NCBI RefSeq assembly: GCF_029263155.1
Contig: NZ_JAJCYB010000035.1
Coordinates: 1 to 64,000 of the forward strand
Length of the DNA stretch: 64,000 nt
Reading direction: 5' to 3'
Source of the DNA: Pseudonocardia sp.
GTDB lineage: Bacteria > Actinomycetota > Actinomycetes > Mycobacteriales > Pseudonocardiaceae
Part shown: in pieces, positions 29,831-38,893 of the stretch
Layout of the letters: the number at the start of each line of letters is the position of its first letter
Numbering within the stretch: position 1 is the stretch's first letter
Notes under the pieces: generated by a model
Databases searched by the model: none
What the model was told of the DNA's origin: nothing
Seen by the model: only the letters and a program-made list of their open reading frames with translations
Position numbers and translations under genes: made by a program

Positions 29831-30496
29831 GTGCGAAAGATCCAGCGACTGGCCGCCGTCGGCGCCATGGCCGCCCTGACCGTGGCGCTGGGCGCATGCG
29901 GCAGCTCTGAGACCCCCTCCGCCGAGGCGCCGGCCAGCTCGGCCCCGTCCGCTGCCGCGGAGCCCACCGAGGACATGGCCAGCGACGGCGTCACGACCAT
30001 CGCCGACATCTTCGGCCCGGCCTGCGACCAGGTCCCGACCGAGGGCGAGGGTTCGGCCGAGGGCATGATCGACGACCCGGTGGCCACCGCCGCGTCGAAC
30101 AACCCGCTGCTCGAGACCCTGGTCGCCGCGGTCGGTGCGGTCGACGGGCTCGCCGACACCCTGAACTCCGCCGAGGCGCTCACCGTCTTCGCGCCGTTCA
30201 ACGGTGCCTTCGAGGCGCTCCCCGCGGGCACCGTCGACACGCTGCTGGCCAACCCCGACCAGCTCGCGCCCATCCTGCAGGGCCACGTCGTCGGCACCCG
30301 CTACGACGCCGCGGGCCTGGTCGAGGCCGGGACCGTCGACGTCCTCTCCGGTGGCACCGTGACCATCGGTGGCACCGCCGACGCCCCCACGTTCGACGGT
30401 GGCAACGGCACCGCCGCCATGAACCTGTGTGGCAACGTGCCCACCGCGAACGCCACCGTGTTCGTGATCGACACCGTGCTGATGCCCGCCAGCTGA
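29831..30496 (+). CDS. Fasciclin-domain lipoprotein (MPT70/MPT83-like)
   Basis: Lipobox LGAC; NNPLLETLVAAVGAVDGLADTLNSAEALTVFAPFNGAFEALP...NATVFVIDTVLMP. Confidence 0.93.
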   Translation: MRKIQRLAAVGAMAALTVALGACGSSETPSAEAPASSAPSAAAEPTEDMASDGVTTIADIFGPACDQVPTEGEGSAEGMIDDPVATAASNNPLLETLVAAVGAVDGLADTLNSAEALTVFAPFNGAFEALPAGTVDTLLANPDQLAPILQGHVVGTRYDAAGLVEAGTVDVLSGGTVTIGGTADAPTFDGGNGTAAMNLCGNVPTANATVFVIDTVLMPAS

Positions 30497-30510
30497 TCGC
30501 AGGCGACGCT

Positions 30511-30554
30511 CGCCGCAGGGGCGGCTCCGGATTCCCGGAGCCGCCCCTGCGGCG
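30511..30554 (+). terminator. Strong hairpin, 20-bp perfect stem, 4-nt loop
   Basis: CGCCGCAGGGGCGGCTCCGG-ATTC-CCGGAGCCGCCCCTGCGGCG after the fasciclin stop. Confidence 0.85.
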
Positions 30555-30583
30555 TCTAGTCTCCGAGAACACGAGAGGGAGTG

Positions 30584-32179
30584 ATGGACCGGACGTTCGG
30601 GCCGTACCGGCTGGTGGCATTGCTCGGCCGGGGCGGCATGGGCGAGGTCTACCGGGCCGTCGACACGCGGAAGGGTCGCACCGTAGCCCTCAAGGTCCTC
30701 GGGGCCTGGTTGGGCGACGACCCGGACTTCCGCAAGCGCTTCAGGCGGGAGGCGGAACTCGCCGCCCGGCTACATGACCCGCACGTCGTCCCGATCCACG
30801 ACTACGGCGAGATCGACGGCCTGCTCTTCATCGACATGCGGTTCGTCGAGGGCCGAGACCTCGGTCAGGTGCTGAGCGAGGACGGTGCGCTGGCACCGGC
30901 CGATGCGGTGGCGGTCGTGGCGCAGGTCGCGAGCGCCCTCGACTCCGCACACGCCGCGAGGATGATCCACCGCGACGTCAAGCCGTCCAACGTCCTGCTC
31001 GTCGAAGCCCAGACCGGTCCGTCGTTCGCCTACCTGGCCGACTTCGGCATCGTCCGGGACCTCGCGGGCACCACGGGCGCCTCCGCGGCTCTCGTCGGGT
31101 CCTTCGACTACATGGCGCCCGAGCGTTTCGCCGGCGGGTCCGGAGATCTGACCGTCGACGTCTACGCGCTGGCCGCGGTGCTCCACGAATCCCTGACCGG
31201 GCGCAAGCCCTACCCCGCTCGCGAGATCGCGGGACTGATGCACTCCCACCTCTACGGCGATGTCCCCGTTCCTTCGGCGGTGCTCGGGTCGATCCCTCGA
31301 GCCCTCGACGCCGTGGTCGCACGCGGCATGGCGAAGGATCCGGCCCAGCGCCATCCCAGCGCGGGAGCGCTGGCGGACGAGGCCAGGGCCGCCCTGTCGA
31401 CGACACCCGCCCCGGTCACGGTCGGCCGTTCGCGGCCCGCGCCCGTGCTGCCACCTCCTGAGTCGGTCCCCTCCGTCCCGACAGCCCGACGTGCTCGGCT
31501 CTACCGGGGCGTCGGCGCGGTGGTCGCGGTGGTCGCGGTCGCGGTCACGTCGGTGTGGCTCGCGACGACGCTCTCCGCCCCGCCCGACCCGGTCACCTCG
31601 GCAGATCCCTCCGCCGAGGTGACCGCGAGCCCACCGATCCCGGCGACGACGGCGGTCGCGGCCGGGGACGGCGTCACCGAGATCGCCGACATCTTCGGCC
31701 CGGCCTGCGACCAGGTCCCCGCCGAGGGCGAGGGTTCGGCCGCGGGCATGATCGACGACCAGGTGGCCACCGCCGCGTCGAACAACCCGCTGCTGTCCAC
31801 CCTGGCCACTTCCGTTGCCGCGGTGCCGGGTCTGACCGACACCCTGAACAACGCCGAGGCGCTCACCGTCTTCGCACCGTGGAACGGGGCCTTCGACGCG
31901 CTCCCCGCGGGTACCGTGGAGGTGCTGCTGGCCAACCCGGAGCAGCTCGCACCGATCCTGTCCGGTCACGTGGTCGACGGCCGCTACGACGCCGCGGGCC
32001 TGGTCGAGGCCGGGACCGTCGACGTCCTGTCCGGTGGCACCGTGACCATCGGTGGCACCGCTGATGCCCCCACGTTCGACGGTGGCGATGGCAGAGTCGC
32101 CATCAACCTGTGTGGCAACATCCCGACCGCGAACGCCACGGTGTTCATCATCGACACCGTGCTGATGCCCGACGCCTGA
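30584..32179 (+). CDS. Ser/Thr protein kinase, TM, with extracellular fasciclin domain
   Basis: LLGRGGMGEVYRAVDTRKGRTVALKVL; HRDVKPSN; ADFGIVRD; TM VGAVVAVVAVAVTSVWLATTL; C-term fasciclin near-identical to 29831-30496. Confidence 0.93.
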   Translation: MDRTFGPYRLVALLGRGGMGEVYRAVDTRKGRTVALKVLGAWLGDDPDFRKRFRREAELAARLHDPHVVPIHDYGEIDGLLFIDMRFVEGRDLGQVLSEDGALAPADAVAVVAQVASALDSAHAARMIHRDVKPSNVLLVEAQTGPSFAYLADFGIVRDLAGTTGASAALVGSFDYMAPERFAGGSGDLTVDVYALAAVLHESLTGRKPYPAREIAGLMHSHLYGDVPVPSAVLGSIPRALDAVVARGMAKDPAQRHPSAGALADEARAALSTTPAPVTVGRSRPAPVLPPPESVPSVPTARRARLYRGVGAVVAVVAVAVTSVWLATTLSAPPDPVTSADPSAEVTASPPIPATTAVAAGDGVTEIADIFGPACDQVPAEGEGSAAGMIDDQVATAASNNPLLSTLATSVAAVPGLTDTLNNAEALTVFAPWNGAFDALPAGTVEVLLANPEQLAPILSGHVVDGRYDAAGLVEAGTVDVLSGGTVTIGGTADAPTFDGGDGRVAINLCGNIPTANATVFIIDTVLMPDA

Positions 32180-32227
32180 CCGCAGGCGACGCGTCGCCGC
32201 GGAGGTCGGGTGCGACCGTGGACCTGC

Positions 32228-33739
32228 TCAGGGCAGGAACTCGTCGTCGCGCCGGGAGCGGCGCCGCCAGGTCAGCAGCAGCGGGGTGCCGAGCAGCCCC
32301 ATCGCCAGCGGGACGCCGACGTCACCGGCGAGGCCCACGGCCACGTCGGGGTGCGGGTCGATGGAGGGGATCCAGCCGAACCGGGTGAACGGCAGCACGA
32401 TCAGGCGGGCCTGGCCGATCACGTTCGTCACCGGGACCGGGCCGTGGCCGGGGGCCGTGGAGTCCGCCGAGTTCCTGCGGCTGTCGCCCATCATCCACAG
32501 CTGTCCCGCGGGGACGGTGACCGGATCGAAGGGCTCCTGCCGGTTGCCCGAGCCCTCCACGAAGTAGATGTAGGGCTCGTCGAGCGGTTCACCGTCGACC
32601 AGGATCCGGTTGCGGCTGTCGCAGCACTGGACGGTCTGGCCGCCGACCGCGATCACCCGCTTGACGAAGTCCTTCTCGTCGGGCGGGGCCAGGCCGACCA
32701 GCGAGCCGAACTGCTGCACGACGTCGACCAGCGCGTTGTCCGCGGTGTCGGGCGCCGAGAACTCGGTGTTGGTCCAGCTGTCGGGGCCGCGGAACACGAC
32801 GACATCACCCGGGGACGGGTCGGCGAACCGGTAGGTGACCTTGTCGACCAGCACCCGGTCGTTGTTGCAGCCCACGCACCCGTGCAGGGTGGTCTCCATC
32901 GAGCCCGACGGGATGACGTAGACCTTCGCGAGGAAGGTCTGGATCAGGAACGTCATCAGCAGCGCGACGACGATCAGCAGCGGCAGCTCGCGCCAGAAGT
33001 TCTCGCGTCGCCGCCGTCCGGGACGGACCTTGCGGCCGTTGCGCGCGGCCTCCGCCTGTGCCTTGTACTCGGCGGCCGGGCGGGACTGCGGTGACTGCCC
33101 GGCCCGGCGGCGGTGCCGCCCGGGGACCTCCGGCGGCGCCGCGGCGGCCGGGGCGGGCGCGTCGAGAGCGGTGCCGTCGATCGGGTCGTGGACCTCGGTG
33201 GGCTCGTCGTCGGGATCGGGGCCTGCGGGGATGCGGGGTACCGGGGCCCGACGCGCCGGGGTGCCGTTCGTCCGGGGGAGTGCGCGCGGTCCGGCCTGCC
33301 CGTTGCGTGCGGGCACCCCCCGCCCGTTGGTGGCGGGCGGCGCGTCGGTCCTGGCCCGTGACACCGGACCCGCGTACCCGTTGGTCGCGGCGCGCCCGTC
33401 GGGGACCGCACGGCCGGTGGGGGCGGCCCGCCCGTCGGGGGCCGCGTGCCCGTTGGTCGGGGGGCGGCTGCCGGGGGGCGCGTGTCCGTTGGTCGGGGTG
33501 TGCCCGTTGGCCGCCGTGCGTCCGCCCGACGCCGGCCCGACGGGAACGCCGCGCCCGTACGCGACGGCGGGGCCGTGGGGCGCGTCCGTGCGGGCCGGGC
33601 CGAGCGCGTGCCGGCCCGGCTCCCGCTGCTCCGCCTCGGCCACCCCGTTGCGGGCGGCCCGGTCGTCGCGGGTGGCGCCGCCCGCCGTGATGCGCCGTGG
33701 TTGGGCCCGCCGACGGTCGGGGAGCTCAGGGAGGGCCAC
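32228..33739 (-). CDS. lepB: Signal peptidase I (paralog 2) with long Pro/Gly/Asn-rich cytoplasmic extension
   Basis: FWRELPLLIVVALLMTFLIQTFLAKVYVIPSGSMETTLHGC; N-terminal PTNGHA-like repeats. Confidence 0.9.
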   Translation of the reverse strand: MALPELPDRRRAQPRRITAGGATRDDRAARNGVAEAEQREPGRHALGPARTDAPHGPAVAYGRGVPVGPASGGRTAANGHTPTNGHAPPGSRPPTNGHAAPDGRAAPTGRAVPDGRAATNGYAGPVSRARTDAPPATNGRGVPARNGQAGPRALPRTNGTPARRAPVPRIPAGPDPDDEPTEVHDPIDGTALDAPAPAAAAPPEVPGRHRRRAGQSPQSRPAAEYKAQAEAARNGRKVRPGRRRRENFWRELPLLIVVALLMTFLIQTFLAKVYVIPSGSMETTLHGCVGCNNDRVLVDKVTYRFADPSPGDVVVFRGPDSWTNTEFSAPDTADNALVDVVQQFGSLVGLAPPDEKDFVKRVIAVGGQTVQCCDSRNRILVDGEPLDEPYIYFVEGSGNRQEPFDPVTVPAGQLWMMGDSRRNSADSTAPGHGPVPVTNVIGQARLIVLPFTRFGWIPSIDPHPDVAVGLAGDVGVPLAMGLLGTPLLLTWRRRSRRDDEFLP

Positions 33740-33981
33740 GAGTACGAGGTTACGGCAACCGGCTGTGCTGATGGCGACACGGATGGCGGTCACCGACCGG
33801 CCCGCACGGGTGGTGTTCGGCCAGGCCGACGGGCCGCCACCGGGCCGTGGACGGCCGCGCCGGAGGGCTCCCCGGCCCGTCGTGCGAGCGCCGTGACGAC
33901 GAACGGGGGGTTCGGCGCGACCACCGGTAGACCTCGCGCGACGCCCGTTCGTGAGCACGCGAACGTTCAAGATCGCAACTT

Positions 33982-33997
33982 TGTGCGTGTGTTCACA
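33982..33997 (+). promoter_or_regulatory. Candidate Rex operator TGTGCGTGTGTTCACA overlapping a promoter
   Basis: 12/16 match to the S. coelicolor-type ROP TGTGAACGCGTTCACA (recalled); TTGTGC-N17-TACCGT upstream of rex. Confidence 0.7.
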
Positions 33998-34132
33998 AGC
34001 GGCTACCGTGTAAATCAGTCGCCGTCAACGCCCGCATCCGTGGACATCACGCGGGGTACCCGTCAGGGGTGCCGGTTCGCGGGCCACCGACGCACCGCCG
34101 CACTGCCGATCCGCCCCGAGGAGCTCGTTTCC

Positions 34133-34873
34133 GTGACCGTGCCGCCGCAGGCCGACTCCGACGGAGGTGCCGCGAGAACGCGGACGATACCCGAGGCCAG
34201 CGTCGCCCGGCTCGCCGTCTACCTGCGCATGCTCGGCGAGCTCGCCGAGCAGGGTGCCGAGACCGTGTCGAGCGACGAGCTGGCCGCCGCCACCGGCGTC
34301 AACCCGGCGAAGCTGCGCAAGGACCTGTCCTACATCGGGTCCTACGGAATCCGTGGCGTCGGCTACGAGGTCGCGGCCCTGCTCCACCAGCTGGAGCGGG
34401 TGCTCGGGCTGGGGCACAAGCAGGCCGTGGCCCTGGTCGGTGTCGGCAACCTCGGTCACGCGCTGGCCGGGTACACCGGATTCGGCGGCCGCGGCTTCCC
34501 GGTCACCGCGCTGTTCGACGTCGATCCCGACCTGGTGGGCATCCACATCAACGGCATCCTCGTGCAACACGTCGACTCGATCCCCGAGGTGTGCGCGCGC
34601 CGCGGCGTCACCATCGGCATGATCGCCACCCCGGGGCCGGCCGCGCAGGGCGCCTGTGACCTGCTCGTGTCCGCCGGGGTGCGCTGCATCCTCAACTTCG
34701 CCCCGGTGGTCCTGCAGGTGCCCGCCGAGGTCGAGGTGCGCAAGGTCGACCTCGCGGTCGAGCTGCAGGTGCTCGCGTTCCACGTCGCGCGCCGCTACGT
34801 CGCCGAGCACCCGCCGGTCGTGAACGGGCACGCCCTCAACGGCCACCGCACCCTGCTGGAGGGGTCGTCGTGA
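34133..34873 (+). CDS. rex: Redox-sensing transcriptional repressor Rex
   Basis: [35 protein letters not shown]...[16 protein letters not shown]. Confidence 0.96.
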   Translation: MTVPPQADSDGGAARTRTIPEASVARLAVYLRMLGELAEQGAETVSSDELAAATGVNPAKLRKDLSYIGSYGIRGVGYEVAALLHQLERVLGLGHKQAVALVGVGNLGHALAGYTGFGGRGFPVTALFDVDPDLVGIHINGILVQHVDSIPEVCARRGVTIGMIATPGPAAQGACDLLVSAGVRCILNFAPVVLQVPAEVEVRKVDLAVELQVLAFHVARRYVAEHPPVVNGHALNGHRTLLEGSS

Positions 34874-36219
34874 GCGTGCTGGTGGTCGGGCTGTCGCACC
34901 GCAGCGCGCCCGTCGAGGTGCTGGAGCGGGCCGCGGTCGGGTCCGTCGAGGTGGCGAAGCTCCTCGACGAGATGCTGCGCGGGGAGCACGTCTCCGAGGT
35001 CATGATGCTCTCGACGTGCAACCGCATCGAGGTCTACGCGGTGGTCGACGCCTTCCACGGCGGGCTCGCGGACGTGTCGAACGTGCTCTCGCGCCATTCC
35101 GGGATGCCGCTCACCGAGCTCACCGAACACGTGTACGTGCACTACGCGGGCTCGGCGGTCCAGCACCTGTTCGCGGTGTCGGCCGGTCTCGACTCGATGG
35201 TCGTCGGCGAGGCGCAGATCCTCGGCCAGCTCCGCGCCGCCTACGCCACCGCCGACGACGCGGGCACCGTGGGGCGCGCGCTGCACGAGCTCGCCCAGCA
35301 GGCCCTGCGGGTCGGCAAGCGGGTGCACGCGAGCACCGGCATCGACACCGCGGGGGCGTCGGTCGTGTCCGAGGCGCTGGCCGACGCGGCCGCGGTGCTG
35401 GGCGGCGACCTGGCAGGCCGCCGCGCGGTGCTCGTCGGCGCCGGGGCGATGGGCGCGCTGGCCGCCGCACACCTGCGCCGGGCCGGGGCGGCCGAGGTCG
35501 TCGTGCTCAACCGGTCCGCCGATCGCGCGCAACGGCTGGCCGCCACCACCGCCGGGCACGGCACCCCCGCGCGCGCAGGCTCCCTGGACGCGCTGGCCGC
35601 CGAGCTGGCCGACGCCGACCTCCTCGTCGCCTGCACCGGGGCGATCGGCACCGTCGTGCACCGCGACGTCGTGGCCGGGGCCGTGACGCCGGGCCGCCCG
35701 CTCGCGGTGTGCGACCTCGGGCTGCCCCGCGACGTCGACGCCGGGGTGAGCGCGCTGCCCGGCGTCACCGTGATCGACCTGATCGCCCTGCAGCGCAGGC
35801 TGTCCGCGGGCGAGCGGGGCGCCTCCGTCGCCGCGGCGCAGGAGCTCGTGGCCGCTGAGGCGCAGGCCTACCTGGCCGCGCAGCGCTCCGCCGAGGTCAC
35901 CCCCACCGTCACCGCGCTGCGCCGCCGCGCCTCCGAGGTGATCGACGCCGAGCTGCTGCGGCTCGACGCGCGCCTGCCCGACATCGACGACCGCGTGCGC
36001 GAGGAGTTCACCCGCAGCGTGCGCCGCGTCGTCGACAAACTCCTGCACACCCCCACCGTGCAGGTCAAGCGCCTGGCGTCGGGTCCGGACGGCACGAGCT
36101 ACGCCGAGGCGCTGCGCGAGCTGTTCGAGCTCGACCCGCAGACCCCCGCCGCCGTCGCCGTCCCCCGCGGTGGCGACGTGCTGGCCGCCCTGGAAGCCCG
36201 CACCGAGGAGGATCGATGA
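34870..36219 (+). CDS. hemA: Glutamyl-tRNA reductase
   Basis: [19 protein letters not shown]...[16 protein letters not shown]...[15 protein letters not shown]. Confidence 0.97.
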   Translation: MSVLVVGLSHRSAPVEVLERAAVGSVEVAKLLDEMLRGEHVSEVMMLSTCNRIEVYAVVDAFHGGLADVSNVLSRHSGMPLTELTEHVYVHYAGSAVQHLFAVSAGLDSMVVGEAQILGQLRAAYATADDAGTVGRALHELAQQALRVGKRVHASTGIDTAGASVVSEALADAAAVLGGDLAGRRAVLVGAGAMGALAAAHLRRAGAAEVVVLNRSADRAQRLAATTAGHGTPARAGSLDALAAELADADLLVACTGAIGTVVHRDVVAGAVTPGRPLAVCDLGLPRDVDAGVSALPGVTVIDLIALQRRLSAGERGASVAAAQELVAAEAQAYLAAQRSAEVTPTVTALRRRASEVIDAELLRLDARLPDIDDRVREEFTRSVRRVVDKLLHTPTVQVKRLASGPDGTSYAEALRELFELDPQTPAAVAVPRGGDVLAALEARTEEDR

Positions 36220-37211
36220 GCGAGCTCGCGCGCGAATCGACGACGCGCCCGCGCGAGGACGCCGACCGGCCCCGGCGCGGGAGTGCACCGATCCGCGTCG
36301 GCACCCGGCCGAGCGCGCTCGCCCTCGCCCAGTCCGGTGCGGTGGCCGAGCGCCTGCGCGCCGCGGGGCACGCCTGTGAGCTCGTCGAGATCCGCTCCGC
36401 AGGCGACGACTCCGCGGCCCCGGTCGCCGAGCTGGGTGTCGGCGTGTTCGTCTCGGCCCTGCGCGAGGCACTGGCCCGCGGTGCGGTCGACGTGGCCGTG
36501 CACTCCTACAAGGACCTGCCGACCGCACCCGATCCGCGGCTCGTCGTCGCCGCCGTGCCGCCGCGGGACGACCCCCGCGACGCGCTGGTGGCCCGCGACG
36601 GCAAGGTGCTCGGGGAGCTGCCCAGCGGCTCCCGCGTCGGCACCGGTTCGCCGCGCCGCACCGCCCAGCTCGACGCGCTGGGCCTGGGGCTGCAGGTCGT
36701 GCCGATCCGCGGCAACGTCGGCACCCGCATCGGCAAGGTGACCGACGGCGAGCTCGACGCCGTGGTCGTCGCCGCGGCCGGGCTGCGCAGGCTCGGGCGG
36801 GTCGGCGAGGCCACCGAACTGCTGGACCCGGTGCAGATGCTCCCCGCCCCCGGGCAGGGCGCGCTGGCGATCGAGTGCCTCGCCGAGGACGTGGAGCTGG
36901 CCGACGCGCTGGCCGCCGCCCTGGACGACCCCTTCACCAGGGCCGCCGTCACCGCGGAACGCGCGGTGCTGGCCACCCTGGAGGCCGGCTGCCACGCGGC
37001 TGTCGGGGCACTGGCCGACGTCGTCAGCGACCTTGACGACGACGGGAACGTGCTGGACCGCATCTCGCTGCGTGCGGTGGCGGGCACCGATGACGGTTCA
37101 CTGGTCCGCGCCTCCATCACCGGAGACCTGGACGTCGCCGAGAAGCTCGGGGCGGCACTCGCCGCCGAGCTGATCGACATGGGCGGCCTCTCGCTGCCCC
37201 TGGTTCGTTGA
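36216..37211 (+). CDS. hemC: Hydroxymethylbilane synthase
   Basis: [22 protein letters not shown]...VHSYKDLPT...[17 protein letters not shown]. Confidence 0.97.
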   Translation: MSELARESTTRPREDADRPRRGSAPIRVGTRPSALALAQSGAVAERLRAAGHACELVEIRSAGDDSAAPVAELGVGVFVSALREALARGAVDVAVHSYKDLPTAPDPRLVVAAVPPRDDPRDALVARDGKVLGELPSGSRVGTGSPRRTAQLDALGLGLQVVPIRGNVGTRIGKVTDGELDAVVVAAAGLRRLGRVGEATELLDPVQMLPAPGQGALAIECLAEDVELADALAAALDDPFTRAAVTAERAVLATLEAGCHAAVGALADVVSDLDDDGNVLDRISLRAVAGTDDGSLVRASITGDLDVAEKLGAALAAELIDMGGLSLPLVR

Positions 37212-37252
37212 CAGACATTGCTGAAACATTCTTTGGGGAGCTCGAAGAACAG

Positions 37253-38791
37253 ATGAACCGCGCACCTACCACCGGACGGGTCGCCTTCGTGGGCAGCGGC
37301 CCCGGCGATCCCGGCCTGCTCACCGTCCGAGCTCGCGAGGCGATCGCCGCGGCACCACTGGTCGTGACCGACCCCGACGTCCCGGAGGCGATCCTGGCGC
37401 TGGTGTCCGAGGGCGCCGAGGTCCGGCCCGCCGTGGGCCAGCCCGCCGACGTCGCGCGTGACCTGGTCGCCGAGGCCCGCACCGGGCGTACCGTCACCCG
37501 GCTGGTCAGCGGCGACCCGCTGACCGTCGACGCCGTGGTGGCCGAAGCCCTCGCGGTGGCCGGCGCCGAGGTGGCGTTCGACGTCGTCCCCGGGGTGCCG
37601 TCGGGAACCGCGGTGCCCGCCTACGCGGGCGTGCCGCTCGGGTCCGCGCACCTCGAGGCCGACGTCCGCGCCGGCGTCGACTGGGCCGCGCTGGCCGCGG
37701 CGCCCGGCGTGCTCGTGCTGCACGCCGGACCCACGCAGCTGGTGGAGATCGCCGGCGGGCTCACCCAGCACGGCCGGGCGGCCCAGACGCCGGTGGCCGT
37801 CACCGCCAGCGGTTCGCAGACCACGCAGAAGACCGTGCAGACCACCCTGGCCACGCTCGCCGCCGAGGCGTCGGAGCTGGAGGGCCCGCTGGTCGTCACC
37901 GTCGGCGACGAGGTCGGACTGCGGTCCGAGCTGTCGTGGTGGGAGTCGCGTGCCCTCTACGGGTGGCGCGTGCTCGTGCCCCGCACGAAGGACCAGGCGG
38001 GCGCGATGAGCGAGCGCCTGGCCGTGCACGGGGCCACCGCCGAGGAGGTGCCGACGATCGCCGTCGAGCCGCCGCGGTCCCCCACGCAGATGGAGCGTGC
38101 CGTCAAGGGCCTCGTCGACGGCCGCTACCAGTGGGTCGTGTTCACCTCCACCAACGCGGTGCGCGCCGTGTGGGAGAAGTTCGCCGAGTTCGGGCTCGAC
38201 GCCCGCGCGTTCTCCGGTGTCAAGATCGCCTGCGTGGGGTCGGCGACCGCCGAGGCCGTGCGCAACTTCGGCATCGTCCCCGAGCTGGTGCCCGACTCCG
38301 AGGAGTCGCAGGAGTCCAGCTCGGAGGGGCTGCTCGGCATCTTCCCGCCCTACGACGACGTGCTGGACCCCGTGGACCGCGTCCTGCTCCCGCGGGCCGA
38401 CATCGCCACCGAGACCCTCGCCGCCGGCCTGCGCGAGCGCGGCTGGGAGATCGACGACGTCACGGCCTACCGCACCGTCCGGGCCGCGCCGCCGCCCGCG
38501 CCGATCCGGGAGGCGATCAAGACCGGCGGGTTCGACGCCGTCTGCTTCACGAGCTCGTCGACCGTGCGCAACCTGGTGGGCATCGCGGGCAAGCCGCACG
38601 CCCGCACGATCGTCGCCTGCATCGGCCCGCAGACCGCGGAGACGGCGCGCGAGTTCGGCCTGCGGGTCGACGTCCAGCCCGAGGAGGCGAGGGTCCCGGC
38701 CCTGGTCGACGCCCTGGCCGCGCACGCCGCGAAGCTGCGCGCCGAGGGCGCCCTCCCACCCCCCCGCAAGGCCAAGGCCCGCCGCCGCTGA
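37253..38791 (+). CDS. hemD: Fused uroporphyrinogen-III C-methyltransferase/uroporphyrinogen-III synthase
   Basis: VAFVGSGPGDPGLLTVRAREAI plus C-terminal HemD domain GWRVLVPRTKDQAGAMSERL...VVFTSTNAVRAVWE. Confidence 0.93.
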   Translation: MNRAPTTGRVAFVGSGPGDPGLLTVRAREAIAAAPLVVTDPDVPEAILALVSEGAEVRPAVGQPADVARDLVAEARTGRTVTRLVSGDPLTVDAVVAEALAVAGAEVAFDVVPGVPSGTAVPAYAGVPLGSAHLEADVRAGVDWAALAAAPGVLVLHAGPTQLVEIAGGLTQHGRAAQTPVAVTASGSQTTQKTVQTTLATLAAEASELEGPLVVTVGDEVGLRSELSWWESRALYGWRVLVPRTKDQAGAMSERLAVHGATAEEVPTIAVEPPRSPTQMERAVKGLVDGRYQWVVFTSTNAVRAVWEKFAEFGLDARAFSGVKIACVGSATAEAVRNFGIVPELVPDSEESQESSSEGLLGIFPPYDDVLDPVDRVLLPRADIATETLAAGLRERGWEIDDVTAYRTVRAAPPPAPIREAIKTGGFDAVCFTSSSTVRNLVGIAGKPHARTIVACIGPQTAETAREFGLRVDVQPEEARVPALVDALAAHAAKLRAEGALPPPRKAKARRR

Positions 38792-38800
38792 CCCGCCAAC

Positions 38801-38863
38801 CGCACTTCGGAGCCACAGCGCTGTTCTCGCCACCTCAGAACAGCACTATGGATCCGAAGTGCG
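38801..38863. repeat. Palindromic repeat family B, copy 1
   Basis: CGCACTTCGGAGCCACAGCGCTGTTCT...AGAACAGCACTATGGATCCGAAGTGCG, 27-bp arms, 3 mismatches. Confidence 0.88.
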
Positions 38864-38893
38864 TTGCGCGGTCCGGGTTCTAGGGTGGCGCGT

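Noticed and set aside
36506-38833. 775-aa minus-strand ORF opposite hemC/hemD
   Set aside because: Shadow ORF; the plus strand holds strongly conserved haem genes.
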